The notes under the pieces were generated by a model. It was not told the origin of the DNA. It searched no databases and saw only the letters and a list, made by a program, of their open reading frames with translations. Shown piece by piece: positions 8,972 through 17,555 of a stretch of DNA of 64,000 nucleotides. The number at the start of each line of letters is the position of its first letter. Positions within the stretch are counted from its first letter, which is position 1. Source of the stretch: Acidobacteriota bacterium (GTDB lineage Bacteria; Acidobacteriota; Blastocatellia; Pyrinomonadales; Pyrinomonadaceae); the NCBI GenBank assembly GCA_016718135.1, contig JADKEF010000009.1, positions 62,001 to 126,000 of the forward strand, given 5' to 3'. Made by a program: the position numbers and the translations under genes.

Positions 8972-9535
8972 TTAATTTTTACTTACAGGTTTTAAGAGGT
9001 CGATTTGGTTTTTTCCCAGCTTACAGTCAAACCATTGCTTGATGTTAACGGTTCGATCGATCAGATCTTCGAGCGCCGTAATTACTTTTAGCTCTTCGGT
9101 ACCTTTGCACCCATGATAGTGCTCGACTCGAATTGTTCCTGCCGACGATCTTATCGAGGTTACGGCGGTTGAGGAATCGGTCCAATATTCAGGACAATTC
9201 TTGCGATCCCGACGGTTTTCTGCGGTGCTTGGCAGGGTAGAAAAATTTGCTTTTTCGAACGCCGAGAGCAGTTCGTCGACCTTTGATCGAAAGATTCGGC
9301 TTTCGATCGCTTTGCCCACAACAACCTTGTGTTCAACTACATCCCTTGGTTCTAGGATTATACGTCCGTCCGCGAATATACTTAGTAAAAAGAATGGACA
9401 GGGAGCCGCCATACCCCAAAAGCCGGGGTTTCTTTCGAGGGTGATTACCGGGCTGTCCGGTTCAACTGACTGAGCCGTCGCCAAACTCGTGAGGCACGAA
9501 ACCAGAAGAATGGATATATAGAAAACCTTTCTCAT
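8972..9535 (-). CDS. Secreted protein with a DUF6438-like domain
   Basis: A 187-aa protein with a clear signal peptide (residues 1-21, ending LATAQ). The rest resembles the DUF6438 pattern: CPFFLLSIFADGRIILEPRD, then SKVDELLSAFEKANFSTL, a Cys/Tyr segment (CPEYWTDSSTAVTSI) and a final helix after VEHYHGCKGT. Proteins of this domain are usually small exported proteins of unknown function. It ends 4 bases from thyA in convergent orientation, with no clear terminator between. The next gene upstream on the strand is the VWA protein. Confidence 0.75.
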   Translation of the reverse strand: MRKVFYISILLVSCLTSLATAQSVEPDSPVITLERNPGFWGMAAPCPFFLLSIFADGRIILEPRDVVEHKVVVGKAIESRIFRSKVDELLSAFEKANFSTLPSTAENRRDRKNCPEYWTDSSTAVTSIRSSAGTIRVEHYHGCKGTEELKVITALEDLIDRTVNIKQWFDCKLGKNQIDLLKPVSKN

Positions 9536-9545
9536 TGGTTGGTCA

Positions 9546-10451
9546 CTACTTCACATTCGGCGGATGAGCCGCCTTCATTCTGATGGTGACGCCTTCGTCC
9601 GCTATTAGGAAGAGCTTGCGGGCGTCGTAGTAGGATGTGTTTGTGGGGACGTAGGACAGCAAATAGCGATTTTTGCGGAGTTCGTCGCAGATGAATTTGG
9701 CGGCGGTTTGGGCTTCGTCGAACGGGAAGACTTTTCCGCCGGTTTCTTCGGCGAGGCGGTTCATTACGGGGCCGGCTTTTGGTTGGTCGCGACGATATGC
9801 TCCGCCGGTACGGTCGGGAAGTTGGAGGCCGTAGACGGTGACGTTCAGGCTCTGGAGTTCGCCAAGGATCGCGTCGAAGGACGTCTTGCTACCACGATCG
9901 AGACCGTCGCTGATTATTACGATCGCGGTCTTTCGAGTTCCGGGCATTAGCGGTAACAGAACTTCTTTGAGCGAGATATTCAGGGCGTCAAACAGGTGGG
10001 GATTGCCCTTTTTCCGGAAGGTCGTAAACGCCGCCTCCATCTTCTTTGCGTCGTCCGTCCATTCCTGGATGATCTCAGCCTTTTCGTCATAGGCCAGTGT
10101 AAAAAGCTGATCGCCGTCAAAGATCTCGTACGCAAATTCCATCGCGGCCTTCTGCATCTTCTCGACCGAGGTCTGCAGCGTTTGCGAGTTGTCGACGAGG
10201 ATCATTATCTTCGCCGGGCTCGGATCGACAACAAAATTCTTGATCTTTTGCTCGACACCGTTCTCGTAAAGAAATAGGTTCTCGATCTTTATGGGTTCCG
10301 TCTTTTTGGCGTCACGCGTGGCAGTAACGGCGACGATCGTCCCTTCGGTATCGATTCCCTTAGCATTTCGGCGTGATTGCGCGTCGATGCCGATTGCGAA
10401 TGTGAGCACGCATAAGATCAGAAAAGAGAATTTTTCGATGCCGGACTTCAT
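9546..10451 (-). CDS. VWFA-related domain protein, acidobacterial type
   Basis: A 301-aa exported protein: signal peptide about residues 1-24, then a short beta domain, then a von Willebrand factor A domain with the MIDAS-like MILVDNSQT, DGDQLFTLAYDEKAEI and AIVIISDGLDRGS. This layout matches the acidobacterial VWFA-related family. Its function is not known; the A domain suggests metal-dependent protein binding outside the membrane. Its ATG overlaps the stop of the FmdB-type gene upstream (ATGA), so the two are probably translated together. Confidence 0.88.
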   Translation of the reverse strand: MKSGIEKFSFLILCVLTFAIGIDAQSRRNAKGIDTEGTIVAVTATRDAKKTEPIKIENLFLYENGVEQKIKNFVVDPSPAKIMILVDNSQTLQTSVEKMQKAAMEFAYEIFDGDQLFTLAYDEKAEIIQEWTDDAKKMEAAFTTFRKKGNPHLFDALNISLKEVLLPLMPGTRKTAIVIISDGLDRGSKTSFDAILGELQSLNVTVYGLQLPDRTGGAYRRDQPKAGPVMNRLAEETGGKVFPFDEAQTAAKFICDELRKNRYLLSYVPTNTSYYDARKLFLIADEGVTIRMKAAHPPNVK

Positions 10452-10741
10452 TCCTTGGTAGTCGTTGTGACAGTTTCCTTCGGAGTAGATTTAACGTCGT
10501 CTTTTGGCTTTGATGCGGTTTCCGTCGAAGTGGTTGATTCGCTGGCAGAAGTTTTTCCGCTCTTACCGGCGTAATCGGTCACGTACCAGCCTGCTCCCTT
10601 GAACTGAAACCCTGAAAGCGACCATTGCTTTTCAAGTGTACCGTGGCATTTCTCACAAGTCGTGAGAGGCTCATCCGAAACGCTCTGCCGCTTTTCGATC
10701 TGCACCCCGCACTGCTGACATTTATATTCGTATATCGGCAT
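10448..10741 (-). CDS. FmdB family zinc ribbon protein
   Basis: A 97-aa protein with the FmdB-type zinc ribbon at the start: MPIYEYKCQQCG, then CEKCHG (two CxxC pairs). The SGFQFKGAGWYVTDY stretch is typical of the family. The last 35 residues are low-complexity Ser/Thr/Lys. FmdB-like proteins are described as regulatory, but the role of most members is unknown. It forms a two-gene unit with the VWA gene (4-nt overlap). Confidence 0.9.
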   Translation of the reverse strand: MPIYEYKCQQCGVQIEKRQSVSDEPLTTCEKCHGTLEKQWSLSGFQFKGAGWYVTDYAGKSGKTSASESTTSTETASKPKDDVKSTPKETVTTTTKE

Positions 10742-10835
10742 ATTTCTCCAACATTTACTACAACTAATACAATAGTACTAAAATCTAAATGGCATCAACT
10801 CTCGAATAACAGGCAGGAGTTAATTTACAATCCGT

Positions 10836-11432
10836 ATGAGTACCAACCTTACCAAATCACTGTCCATCTTGATCTTTGCACTTATCTTGTCCATATCTTC
10901 TTTTGCCCAGAGTAAAGATAAACCTACACTACAAAGTGTTGCCAGCGTTGATCTTAAACAGTACGTAGGGAAGTGGTTCGAGATCGGAAAGTATCCAAAT
11001 AGATTCCAAAAGAAATGTATTGCCAACACGACCGCGACCTATACCCTCAAAGAGAATGGTCGGATAGAAGTTAGCAATAGCTGTGTGCTCAAGGACGGCA
11101 CGACGGAAACCGCTGTTGGCGAGGCAAAGATTGATGACAAAAAGACGAATTCGAAGCTGAAAGTTCGGTTCGCTCCCGGATCCCTTTCGTGGTTGCCATT
11201 CGTCTGGGCTGATTACTGGATCATCGACCTCGACAGCAAGTACCAATATGTCGCCATCGGCGAGCCTAAGCGGAACTACTTCTGGATACTTTCGCGACAA
11301 TCCACGATGGACGATGCTACCTATCAGAGTATTCTCAGGCGGGCGGAGGTGATGGGCTTTCAACCCGGCAGAGTAGAAAAAACCCCTCAGAATGCTGAGA
11401 TTCTGAAGGGTTCGGTGATGATAAAGAACTGA
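10836..11432 (+). CDS. Lipocalin family protein (Blc-like)
   Basis: A 198-aa exported lipocalin. A signal peptide (about 1-24, ending SSFAQ) is followed by VDLKQYVGKWFEIGKYPNRFQKK, the first conserved lipocalin block (GxW). Next come ATYTLKENGRIEVSNSC and the late block FWILSRQSTMDD. Bacterial Blc proteins bind lipids such as lysophospholipids in the envelope. No lipobox cysteine is seen, so it is probably periplasmic rather than a lipoprotein. The last 15 or so codons lie over a hairpin that appears to terminate the convergent trxB gene. Confidence 0.9.
   Translation: MSTNLTKSLSILIFALILSISSFAQSKDKPTLQSVASVDLKQYVGKWFEIGKYPNRFQKKCIANTTATYTLKENGRIEVSNSCVLKDGTTETAVGEAKIDDKKTNSKLKVRFAPGSLSWLPFVWADYWIIDLDSKYQYVAIGEPKRNYFWILSRQSTMDDATYQSILRRAEVMGFQPGRVEKTPQNAEILKGSVMIKN
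11377..11412 (-). terminator. Rho-independent terminator of trxB, inside the lipocalin coding end
   Basis: On the minus strand, AACCCTTCAGAAT pairs with ATTCTGAGGGGTT (one G-U pair, 6-base loop) and is followed by a run of T. It begins about 24 bases after the trxB stop codon and overlaps the last codons of the oppositely oriented lipocalin gene. Confidence 0.8.
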
Positions 11433-11435
11433 GTT

Positions 11436-12416
11436 CTAGGCTTCGTTCTCTGCTAAAAACCGTTCGGCATCGATCGCCGCCATACATCCGGTTCCGGCGG
11501 CGGTCACGGCCTGTCGATAGTACGAATCTTGGGCATCGCCGCACGCAAATACGCCTTCGATATTTGTTTTCATCGTCTTTCCTTCGGTTATCAGATAACC
11601 GACTTCGTCCATATCGAGAACGCCCTTGAAAAGCGAGGTGTTCGGCTGGTGGCCGATCGCGATGAAAACACCCTGGGTCGGAAAAACGGTCGTCTCGTTC
11701 GTCTGATTATTGAACAGCGTGACGCTCTCGACGCCGGTCTCTTTGCTGCCGCTGATCTCCTTCACCTCTGTGTTCCAGAGGATCTCGATCTTCTCGTGGG
11801 CAAGTACGCGGTCCTGCATGATCTTCGACGCGCGAAACTCGTGACGACGATGAACCAATGTAACTTTTGACGCAAACCTGGTTAGAAACAACGCCTCCTC
11901 CATCGCAGTATCGCCGCCGCCGACGATAACGACGGGCTTTCCACGAAAGAAAAATCCGTCACACGTCGCACACGCTGATACACCGTTTCCGCCAAGGCCC
12001 TCGGGCACGGGCTCTTCACCGGGGATGCCGAGCCATTTTGCTGACGCACCGGTTGAGATTATCAGCGTTTCAGCCTTTATTACGGTGGTTACGTCGGTGC
12101 TATCCTCGCTGTCCTTGCCGTACAAGGTAAATGGCCGTGCCGAAAGATCGACTCGGTCGATCCATGTATTGATGATCTCGGTACCGAATCTGAGAGCCTG
12201 TTCACGAAACTCATCCATCAAAATAGGGCCCATGATGCCCTTGGAAAAGCCGGGGTAATTCTCGACGTCGGTCGTGATCGTCAGTTGACCGCCCGGCTGC
12301 GGGCCATCGATAACCAACGGCTCCAATTGAGCTCGGCCCGCATACACAGCCGCAGTCAAGCCGGCAGGGCCGGAGCCAAGGATGACGACCTTTCTATGAA
12401 TAGTTTTCTCGCTCAT
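11436..12416 (-). CDS. trxB: Thioredoxin-disulfide reductase
   Basis: FAD/NADPH enzyme that reduces thioredoxin. The 326-aa product starts at ATG 12416 (MSEKTIHRKVVILGSGPAG); an in-frame start 11 codons upstream adds residues outside the family. Motifs are the FAD-binding GSGPAGLTAAVYAGR, the redox CxxC in CATCDG, the NADPH-binding GGGDTAMEEA and the C-terminal FAD motif GVFACGDAQD. Its terminator lies within the 3' end of the convergent lipocalin gene. Confidence 0.95.
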   Translation of the reverse strand: MSEKTIHRKVVILGSGPAGLTAAVYAGRAQLEPLVIDGPQPGGQLTITTDVENYPGFSKGIMGPILMDEFREQALRFGTEIINTWIDRVDLSARPFTLYGKDSEDSTDVTTVIKAETLIISTGASAKWLGIPGEEPVPEGLGGNGVSACATCDGFFFRGKPVVIVGGGDTAMEEALFLTRFASKVTLVHRRHEFRASKIMQDRVLAHEKIEILWNTEVKEISGSKETGVESVTLFNNQTNETTVFPTQGVFIAIGHQPNTSLFKGVLDMDEVGYLITEGKTMKTNIEGVFACGDAQDSYYRQAVTAAGTGCMAAIDAERFLAENEA

Positions 12417-12628
12417 AAAGTATTTTGCCCTCCAAAGTCGAAGAGGCACTGGACGACTAATATATATAGTATATCTCGTCCGACGAGTTCGTCTAATGAT
12501 TCGAAATCTGCGAATTTGGGTGGCCCGCCTACGGGTTAAGTTTGCAACTAAGTACTTACACTTAGAGCCGATTTCGTGTTAAACTCTTACAGTTCAAGAT
12601 TTAGTATTTTTTCGCAAAACATCTGGTA

Positions 12629-13003
12629 ATGTCCTCGATTCAGCCTCAGTTTGAGGAAAAACGATTTGCCCTGCGAATGGCTCTCCGACTGCCGATCGTA
12701 GTCTCCGGGCGCTCGGAGGACGGAGCTGCGTGGAGCGAGCCGACTGAAACTGACGATATTTCGACGCTCGGAGCGCTTTTTCAACTCAATCAACAGATCT
12801 CGCAAGGCGACAGCCTTTACATCCGCTCGCACCGGCCTAACGGCGTACCCGTTGAGGTAAAGGCACAGGTCGTTCGCATTCTACCCGCGAGCTACGGCAC
12901 ATCGCGGGTCGGCGTCGCTATCGAAGAACCAAAAGAAAGCTGGCTGCGTCTATTTGTCGCCTGGATCGCCGACGACAACATCGTCGAGGGCGTGAGCGAA
13001 TAG
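12629..13003 (+). CDS. PilZ domain protein
   Basis: A 124-aa single-domain protein. It shows the N-terminal RFALRMALRLP stretch (RxxxR type) and DISTLGALF, matching the D/NxSxxG PilZ signature for c-di-GMP binding. Later strands (VEVKAQVVRI, RVGVAIEE) match the beta-barrel. Such proteins act as c-di-GMP receptors. Two c-di-GMP turnover proteins are encoded later in the window (57.2 and 59.9 kb), but no genetic link is visible. Confidence 0.85.
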   Translation: MSSIQPQFEEKRFALRMALRLPIVVSGRSEDGAAWSEPTETDDISTLGALFQLNQQISQGDSLYIRSHRPNGVPVEVKAQVVRILPASYGTSRVGVAIEEPKESWLRLFVAWIADDNIVEGVSE

Positions 13004-13100
13004 AAAGTGAAAATGTTGAAAAGTGATAAGGTGAGAAAGTAATTCGTTGTGCCTGCTATCCTCACTTTTACCCTTTTCCACCCTTTCACCCTTCATTTTT
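13000..13100. repeat. Hairpin repeat, AAGTGAAAAG/CTTTTCCAC family
   Basis: The first half (13000-13043) is A/G-rich with AAGTG and AGGTGAG units. The second half (13058-13100) is the C/T-rich counterpart with CTCAC, CCCTTTTCCACC and CTTTCACC. The halves can pair imperfectly into one hairpin, directly before the enoyl-CoA hydratase start. It includes the PilZ gene stop. Confidence 0.65.
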
Positions 13101-13101
13101 T

Positions 13102-13878
13102 ATGTACGAAACCATCACAGTCGAACATCGCGGAAAAATAGCGATAGTTACCATCAATCGTCCCGATAAGCTTAACGCCCTTAGCTCAAAGGTTCATATT
13201 GAAGGCGTTGCTGCTCTCGATGAACTTCGCCACGACGATAGCGTCCGTGTGGTCATCATCACGGGCTCCGGCGAAAAAGCATTCATCGCGGGTGCGGATA
13301 TCAGTGAATTTGAGGGGCAGACGCCGGTCACTCAACGAAACAGTTTCCACGAACGCTCGCTCTTTAATACGATAGACGTCTTTCCAAAACCAGTGATCGC
13401 TATGATCAACGGATTTTGCCTCGGTGGCGGAAATGAACTTGCGATGGCGTGTGATATTCGAATTGCGAGCGAAAATGCTCGATTCTCGCAGCCCGAGATC
13501 AATCTAGGCATCATGTGCGGCGGCGGCGGCACGCAGCGTCTGACTCGCCTCATCGGTGAAGGCCGTGCCATGGAAATGGCGCTGACCGGCGATATGATCG
13601 ATGCGGCGACCGCTCACAGATTTGGGCTCGTCAATCACGTTCATCCGTCTGATCAACTCGAAGCAGAGACCATGAAGCTTGCCGAAAAGATCGCTGAAAA
13701 AGCACCGATAGCTTTGCAGCTTTCAAAAGAGGCGGTAAAATTCGCCTCACGTTCAAACCTCGACGAAGGCCTTCGCCGCGAAGTTGATCTGTTTGCGATC
13801 TGCTTCTCGACCGAAGACAAAAAGGAAGGGGTCTCAGCATTTCTCGAAAAGCGAAAACCCGAATTCAAAGGAAAATGA
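13102..13878 (+). CDS. Enoyl-CoA hydratase/isomerase family protein
   Basis: A 258-aa crotonase-fold protein. The oxyanion-hole motifs are IAGADISEFEG (about 63-73) and FCLGGGNELAMACD. Catalytic-region glutamates in PEINLGIMCGGGGTQRLTRLIG match beta-oxidation-type hydratases. It probably hydrates 2-enoyl-CoA or related acyl-CoA intermediates; the exact substrate cannot be told and no other fatty-acid gene is nearby. The start ATG at 13102 follows a hairpin repeat. Confidence 0.9.
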   Translation: MYETITVEHRGKIAIVTINRPDKLNALSSKVHIEGVAALDELRHDDSVRVVIITGSGEKAFIAGADISEFEGQTPVTQRNSFHERSLFNTIDVFPKPVIAMINGFCLGGGNELAMACDIRIASENARFSQPEINLGIMCGGGGTQRLTRLIGEGRAMEMALTGDMIDAATAHRFGLVNHVHPSDQLEAETMKLAEKIAEKAPIALQLSKEAVKFASRSNLDEGLRREVDLFAICFSTEDKKEGVSAFLEKRKPEFKGK

Positions 13879-13966
13879 AGAATATAGAACGTCGAAAAAC
13901 GAATGACGAATTGCGCGAACTTTCCGCCGTGTTCTATAATTCGTAATTCGACATTCGTAATTCTTC
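13877..13966. repeat. Hairpin repeat, ACGAATTACGAA family
   Basis: GAAGAAT...GTCGAA...ACGAATGACGAA in the first half answers TTCGTAATTCGACATTCG and ATTCTTC in the second (ends 13966). It overlaps the stop codon of the hydratase gene and ends 10 bases before the tRNA gene. Confidence 0.75.
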
Positions 13967-13975
13967 ATTACGTTT

Positions 13976-14052
13976 GGGGACGTAGCTCAGTTTGGCAGAG
14001 CGCTGCAATGGCATTGCAGAGGTCAGGGGTTCGACCCCCCTCGTCTCCACCA
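13976..14052 (+). tRNA. tRNA-Ala (anticodon GGC)
   Basis: A full cloverleaf of 77 bases including an encoded CCA. The acceptor stem GGGGACG pairs with CGTCTCC and includes the G3-U70 wobble that marks alanine tRNAs. The D arm is GCTC/GAGC. The anticodon stem CTGCA/TGCAG holds the loop ATGGCAT, anticodon GGC, reading GCC and GCU. The T arm carries TTCGA. Confidence 0.97.
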
Positions 14053-14060
14053 GTTCAATA

Positions 14061-14088
14061 AAAAGGGCATTCTAGCGAATGCCCTTTT
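14061..14088. terminator. Bidirectional terminator after the tRNA and the GH105 operon
   Basis: AAAAGGGCATTC (14061-14072) and GAATGCCCTTTT (14077-14088) form a 12-bp stem with a 4-base loop. T-runs on both strands let it serve the tRNA (plus) and the uronide operon ending at 14111 (minus). Confidence 0.88.
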
Positions 14089-14110
14089 CACGTCTAAACA
14101 CAAATTTGTT

Positions 14111-15208
14111 TTACAGCTTGAGCTTTACAACCTCTGAACCGGCCAAAAGAAAAGCTCCCGCTCCGTAAACTTCCCAACTATCCGCAGTAAAATTTCGCCG
14201 CGGATCGGCCCCTATCGGTTGCGTCCAGCCAACTTTGCCGTCCGGGTGAACGAGCGTGTTTAATGCTCTCCAACCTTTTTTGATCACTCGCAAGTATTTG
14301 TCGCGCGGCAAGATCTTATTATTCACGCCCCAGGCCATCGCGTAGATGTCGAAGCCGGATCCACTCGCTTCGCCGCCCGGATATGCATCCGGATCGAGCA
14401 AGCTGGCACGCCACAGGCCGTCGGCCTGTTGGAGCGAGGCGAGGCGATCCATCATCGCTTGGTACTGAATGAGGTAGAACTCACGTCGCGGATGGCCCTT
14501 GGGCAATTCCTTTAGAAGACGAACGAGGCCTCCCACGACCCATCCGTTTCCCCGGCTCCAGAAGATCTTTTTGCCGTTCGCCTCGCGTCGCCCTTCACCC
14601 TTGTCATTGATCAAAAAGTTGGCATCGCGAGCGTAGAGTTTCTCCTCGCGGTCATAGAGTCGGTCGTACGTTTCGCGGAAAAAGCGGTCGTTTAGATCAA
14701 GATACGAACGGTCGCCAGTGATCTTGCTCAGCTTGGCAAGCGTCGGCGGAGCCATGAATAGGGCGTCGCACCACCACCATGTGATGCCATGTTTTGCGAC
14801 CTCATTTCCGGATTCTTTTTTCAGACGCTCGGCGACGTCGATCGTCGGCTGCAGCATCTTTTTGTCTTTATTGATCCGATAGAGATCGAGATACGTTTGA
14901 TTGATCACGATGTCGTCCGCGTGGTCAAAACGCGGACCCGCCTTCCACTCGTTCGCCTCGCCCATTTCGAGCATTGCCTTCATCAGCTCGGGCGACTTGG
15001 TCGTTTCCCAGGCGGCAAATATGCCCGCGTAAAAGGCTCCATTCGTCCAGTCGTAGAGCTTATGCTTCGGATTGGCAAGCTGCCATTTTGCGACCGAGAG
15101 CATTTTGGCCTCGATATTCTTGCGTTTGAAGACATCGACGCTCTGAGCAAAGGTGTTAACCGTAATTGCTGCGATGATAAAGAGAATGGTGACAAGTCGA
15201 ACTTTCAT
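14111..15208 (-). CDS. Unsaturated glucuronyl/rhamnogalacturonyl hydrolase, GH88/GH105 type
   Basis: A 365-aa exported (alpha/alpha)6-barrel protein. Signal peptide about residues 1-21 (ends NTFAQ). Features of GH88/105 are WTNGAFYAGIFAAWE, TWWWCDALFMAPP with the likely catalytic Asp, SRGNGWVVGGLVRLL and the Gly/Trp-rich C-terminal half. These enzymes hydrate the 4,5-unsaturated uronyl residue left by polysaccharide lyases and release 5-keto-4-deoxyuronate. It is the last gene of an operon with GH3, KduI, a lyase-superfamily protein, KdgF and a TonB-dependent receptor, which strongly supports this role. GH105 seems likelier than GH88. Confidence 0.9.
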   Translation of the reverse strand: MKVRLVTILFIIAAITVNTFAQSVDVFKRKNIEAKMLSVAKWQLANPKHKLYDWTNGAFYAGIFAAWETTKSPELMKAMLEMGEANEWKAGPRFDHADDIVINQTYLDLYRINKDKKMLQPTIDVAERLKKESGNEVAKHGITWWWCDALFMAPPTLAKLSKITGDRSYLDLNDRFFRETYDRLYDREEKLYARDANFLINDKGEGRREANGKKIFWSRGNGWVVGGLVRLLKELPKGHPRREFYLIQYQAMMDRLASLQQADGLWRASLLDPDAYPGGEASGSGFDIYAMAWGVNNKILPRDKYLRVIKKGWRALNTLVHPDGKVGWTQPIGADPRRNFTADSWEVYGAGAFLLAGSEVVKLKL

Positions 15209-15212
15209 GATC

Positions 15213-17552
15213 TTATTTTAAATTGAATTTGCCCGATAACGGCCCGACCATTACGGTGAACTCGCCGGGCTCTATAACAGGTTTGTTGTCGGAACCTATG
15301 AATGACAGGTCTTCTCTGCCGAGCGAGAACGTCAAGGTTTTGCTTTGGCCTGGTTCGAGATATACCTTGGCAAAACGCCTAACGCGCTTCTGTGCGGGCG
15401 TCATCGACGCTATCTCGTCGCGAACGTAAAGGATCGCCGTCTCTTTGCCCGCCCGTGTTCCGGTATTCTTTATGCTGAATGAAACGTTGACCGTGTCGTT
15501 CGCGCGTATCGATGTCGGCGATATCTTTAGATCGCTGTACTGAAATGTCGTATAGCTCAACCCGTGGCCAAACTCGAATTGCGGCAAAAAAGCCGGATCG
15601 CTGCCTGAGGCCCTTTCAAATCTTTGCACGTCGTACGTGGGAAAATAGCCCGGCGAACGTGGATAGGTGATCGGCAGTTTTCCGTCTGGGTTGTAGTCGC
15701 CGAAGATGACGTCCGCGATCGCATGGCCGCCCTCGTTGCCAGGATTGTACGCCATCACGATGCCGTCGACCTTATTTGCGACACGGTTGATGATGCGGGG
15801 CCTGCCTTCGACCAGGACGATGACAACGGGCTTTCCGGTGGTAATGATAGCCTCGGCAAGTTTTAGCTGGATCCACGGCAAGGTAAGGTCGTCGATATTT
15901 CCCGGATGCTCGGTGTATGAGCCCTCACCGAGACAAAGAACAACTGCATCTACTGCTTTTGCCGCTGCCACTGCTGTAGGAATATCGACTTCCTGGTCGA
16001 TGTTGGTCGGGTTGTTGTTGGACGTCGAGTTGGCCTTTCTTACGATCCTAGTGCCTGGCACAAATGTGACTTTACCACCGCCGAGCTTCTCCCCGATCGC
16101 TGCCTGAACGGTCGGTTTGTCCTTCGGGTAAAGCCACGGCTCGGAGCCCTGCCAGACGTATGTCCAGCCGTTGTTGAGCGAGATCATCGAGTCGGCGGTC
16201 GGGCCGGTGACGAGGATCTTCTTGTCTTTTGCTAGCGGCAGAATGTTGTTCTTGTTCTGTAGTAGCGTGATCGATTCGCGAGCGGATTGCAGTGCGATCG
16301 CGGGGTATTCAGACTTTCCGAAGTTCGCCCGAAGTGAATGATCTGGCATGGCATCGGTGAACAGGCCAAGCTCGAATTTGACTCTCAATATCCGTCGTAC
16401 CGCGTCGTTGATCCGTGACATCGGTACCTTGTTCTCCTTGACCAGCTCGATCAGAAGATCACTAAAGCTGTAGCTTAGCGGCACCATGCTCATGTCGTTA
16501 CCGGCAAGGATGGCGAGACGTGTTGCTTCTTTTTCGTCAGTAGCAACGTGCCATTGCGTGACGAGCTTTTTGATGTCTTCCCAGTCGGTGACAATAAAAC
16601 CGTCAAAGCCAAGTTCATTTTGCAGAACGTCGGTGAGCAAGTGTTTGTTGATGTGGCCTGGAACGCCGTTGATCTCGGCCGAATTGACCATCACCGTCCG
16701 AGCTCCGGCCTTTACAGCCGCGGCGAAGGGCGGCAGGAAAAACTCGCGCAAGGCGTATTCGGGAATGTATGACGGTGTGCGGTCGCGACCCGTAAGCGGG
16801 AAGCTATAGCCGACGAAATGCTTGAGGCTGGACGCGACGTGTTTGCCGCTACTGACATCCTGACCCTCGAGGCCGCGGACGAATACGGTTCCCATTACGG
16901 TCGCGAGATACGGATCTTCGCCAAATGTTTCCCAAAGACGCGGCCACATCGCATGTCGCCCAACGTCGAGAACCGGTGAAAAGCTCCACGGGATTCCAGC
17001 TGCCCGCGTTTCCATGGCGGCGATCTCGGCACTCCGCTGCATCAGCGCAGGGTTCCACGTCGCTGCCATCCCGAGCTGTTGGGGAAATAGCGTCGCCCCT
17101 TGAACATAGTTTGCTCCGTGGATCGAATCGACGCCGTAGATCACCGGTATCTTTAGCCGCGAACGCTTTGCCGCCTGCTGGATCGGACCGATGATGCGGT
17201 GCCAGTGGTCGAGCGTCAGGGCTTGGTTTGTGACATTGAGGATCGATCCGACGCCGTACTTTACGATCGCCTTTTCGAGCTTTTCGGGATCGATCTCGAC
17301 CTGTTGATCTTTGCCTTTCGTGACCATGTCGATGGTCAATTGCGTCATCTGCCCGACCTTTTCCTCGAGGGTCATCTGACGAAGGAGTTTCTCGATCTCG
17401 GCGGAATGGTCGGCTTTCGCACGCGGACGAACCAACGCAGTTCTGACATAAGCAGAACTGTCAGCCATATCAGAACCTGCGGTTTGAGAAACCGCAGGCA
17501 TGACGGCCTGTAGCAGAACAGCCGCGATCGCGAGTAAAGGCCTTTTTTTCAT
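15213..17552 (-). CDS. bglX: Glycoside hydrolase family 3 beta-glycosidase
   Basis: A 779-aa exported GH3 enzyme: signal peptide about 1-22, TIM barrel to about residue 400, then an alpha/beta sandwich and a C-terminal fibronectin-like domain ending in VMVGPLSGKFNLK. The nucleophile Asp lies in GFIVTDWEDIKKL. Substrate-site residues are in IYGVDSIHGANYVQGATLFPQQLGMAATWN. The nearest known type is periplasmic beta-glucosidase BglX. In this operon it probably trims neutral beta-linked sugars from uronide-containing glycans; that is inference. It is 4 nt from the GH105 gene and 3 nt from kduI. Confidence 0.92.
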   Translation of the reverse strand: MKKRPLLAIAAVLLQAVMPAVSQTAGSDMADSSAYVRTALVRPRAKADHSAEIEKLLRQMTLEEKVGQMTQLTIDMVTKGKDQQVEIDPEKLEKAIVKYGVGSILNVTNQALTLDHWHRIIGPIQQAAKRSRLKIPVIYGVDSIHGANYVQGATLFPQQLGMAATWNPALMQRSAEIAAMETRAAGIPWSFSPVLDVGRHAMWPRLWETFGEDPYLATVMGTVFVRGLEGQDVSSGKHVASSLKHFVGYSFPLTGRDRTPSYIPEYALREFFLPPFAAAVKAGARTVMVNSAEINGVPGHINKHLLTDVLQNELGFDGFIVTDWEDIKKLVTQWHVATDEKEATRLAILAGNDMSMVPLSYSFSDLLIELVKENKVPMSRINDAVRRILRVKFELGLFTDAMPDHSLRANFGKSEYPAIALQSARESITLLQNKNNILPLAKDKKILVTGPTADSMISLNNGWTYVWQGSEPWLYPKDKPTVQAAIGEKLGGGKVTFVPGTRIVRKANSTSNNNPTNIDQEVDIPTAVAAAKAVDAVVLCLGEGSYTEHPGNIDDLTLPWIQLKLAEAIITTGKPVVIVLVEGRPRIINRVANKVDGIVMAYNPGNEGGHAIADVIFGDYNPDGKLPITYPRSPGYFPTYDVQRFERASGSDPAFLPQFEFGHGLSYTTFQYSDLKISPTSIRANDTVNVSFSIKNTGTRAGKETAILYVRDEIASMTPAQKRVRRFAKVYLEPGQSKTLTFSLGREDLSFIGSDNKPVIEPGEFTVMVGPLSGKFNLK

Positions 17553-17555
17553 TCC

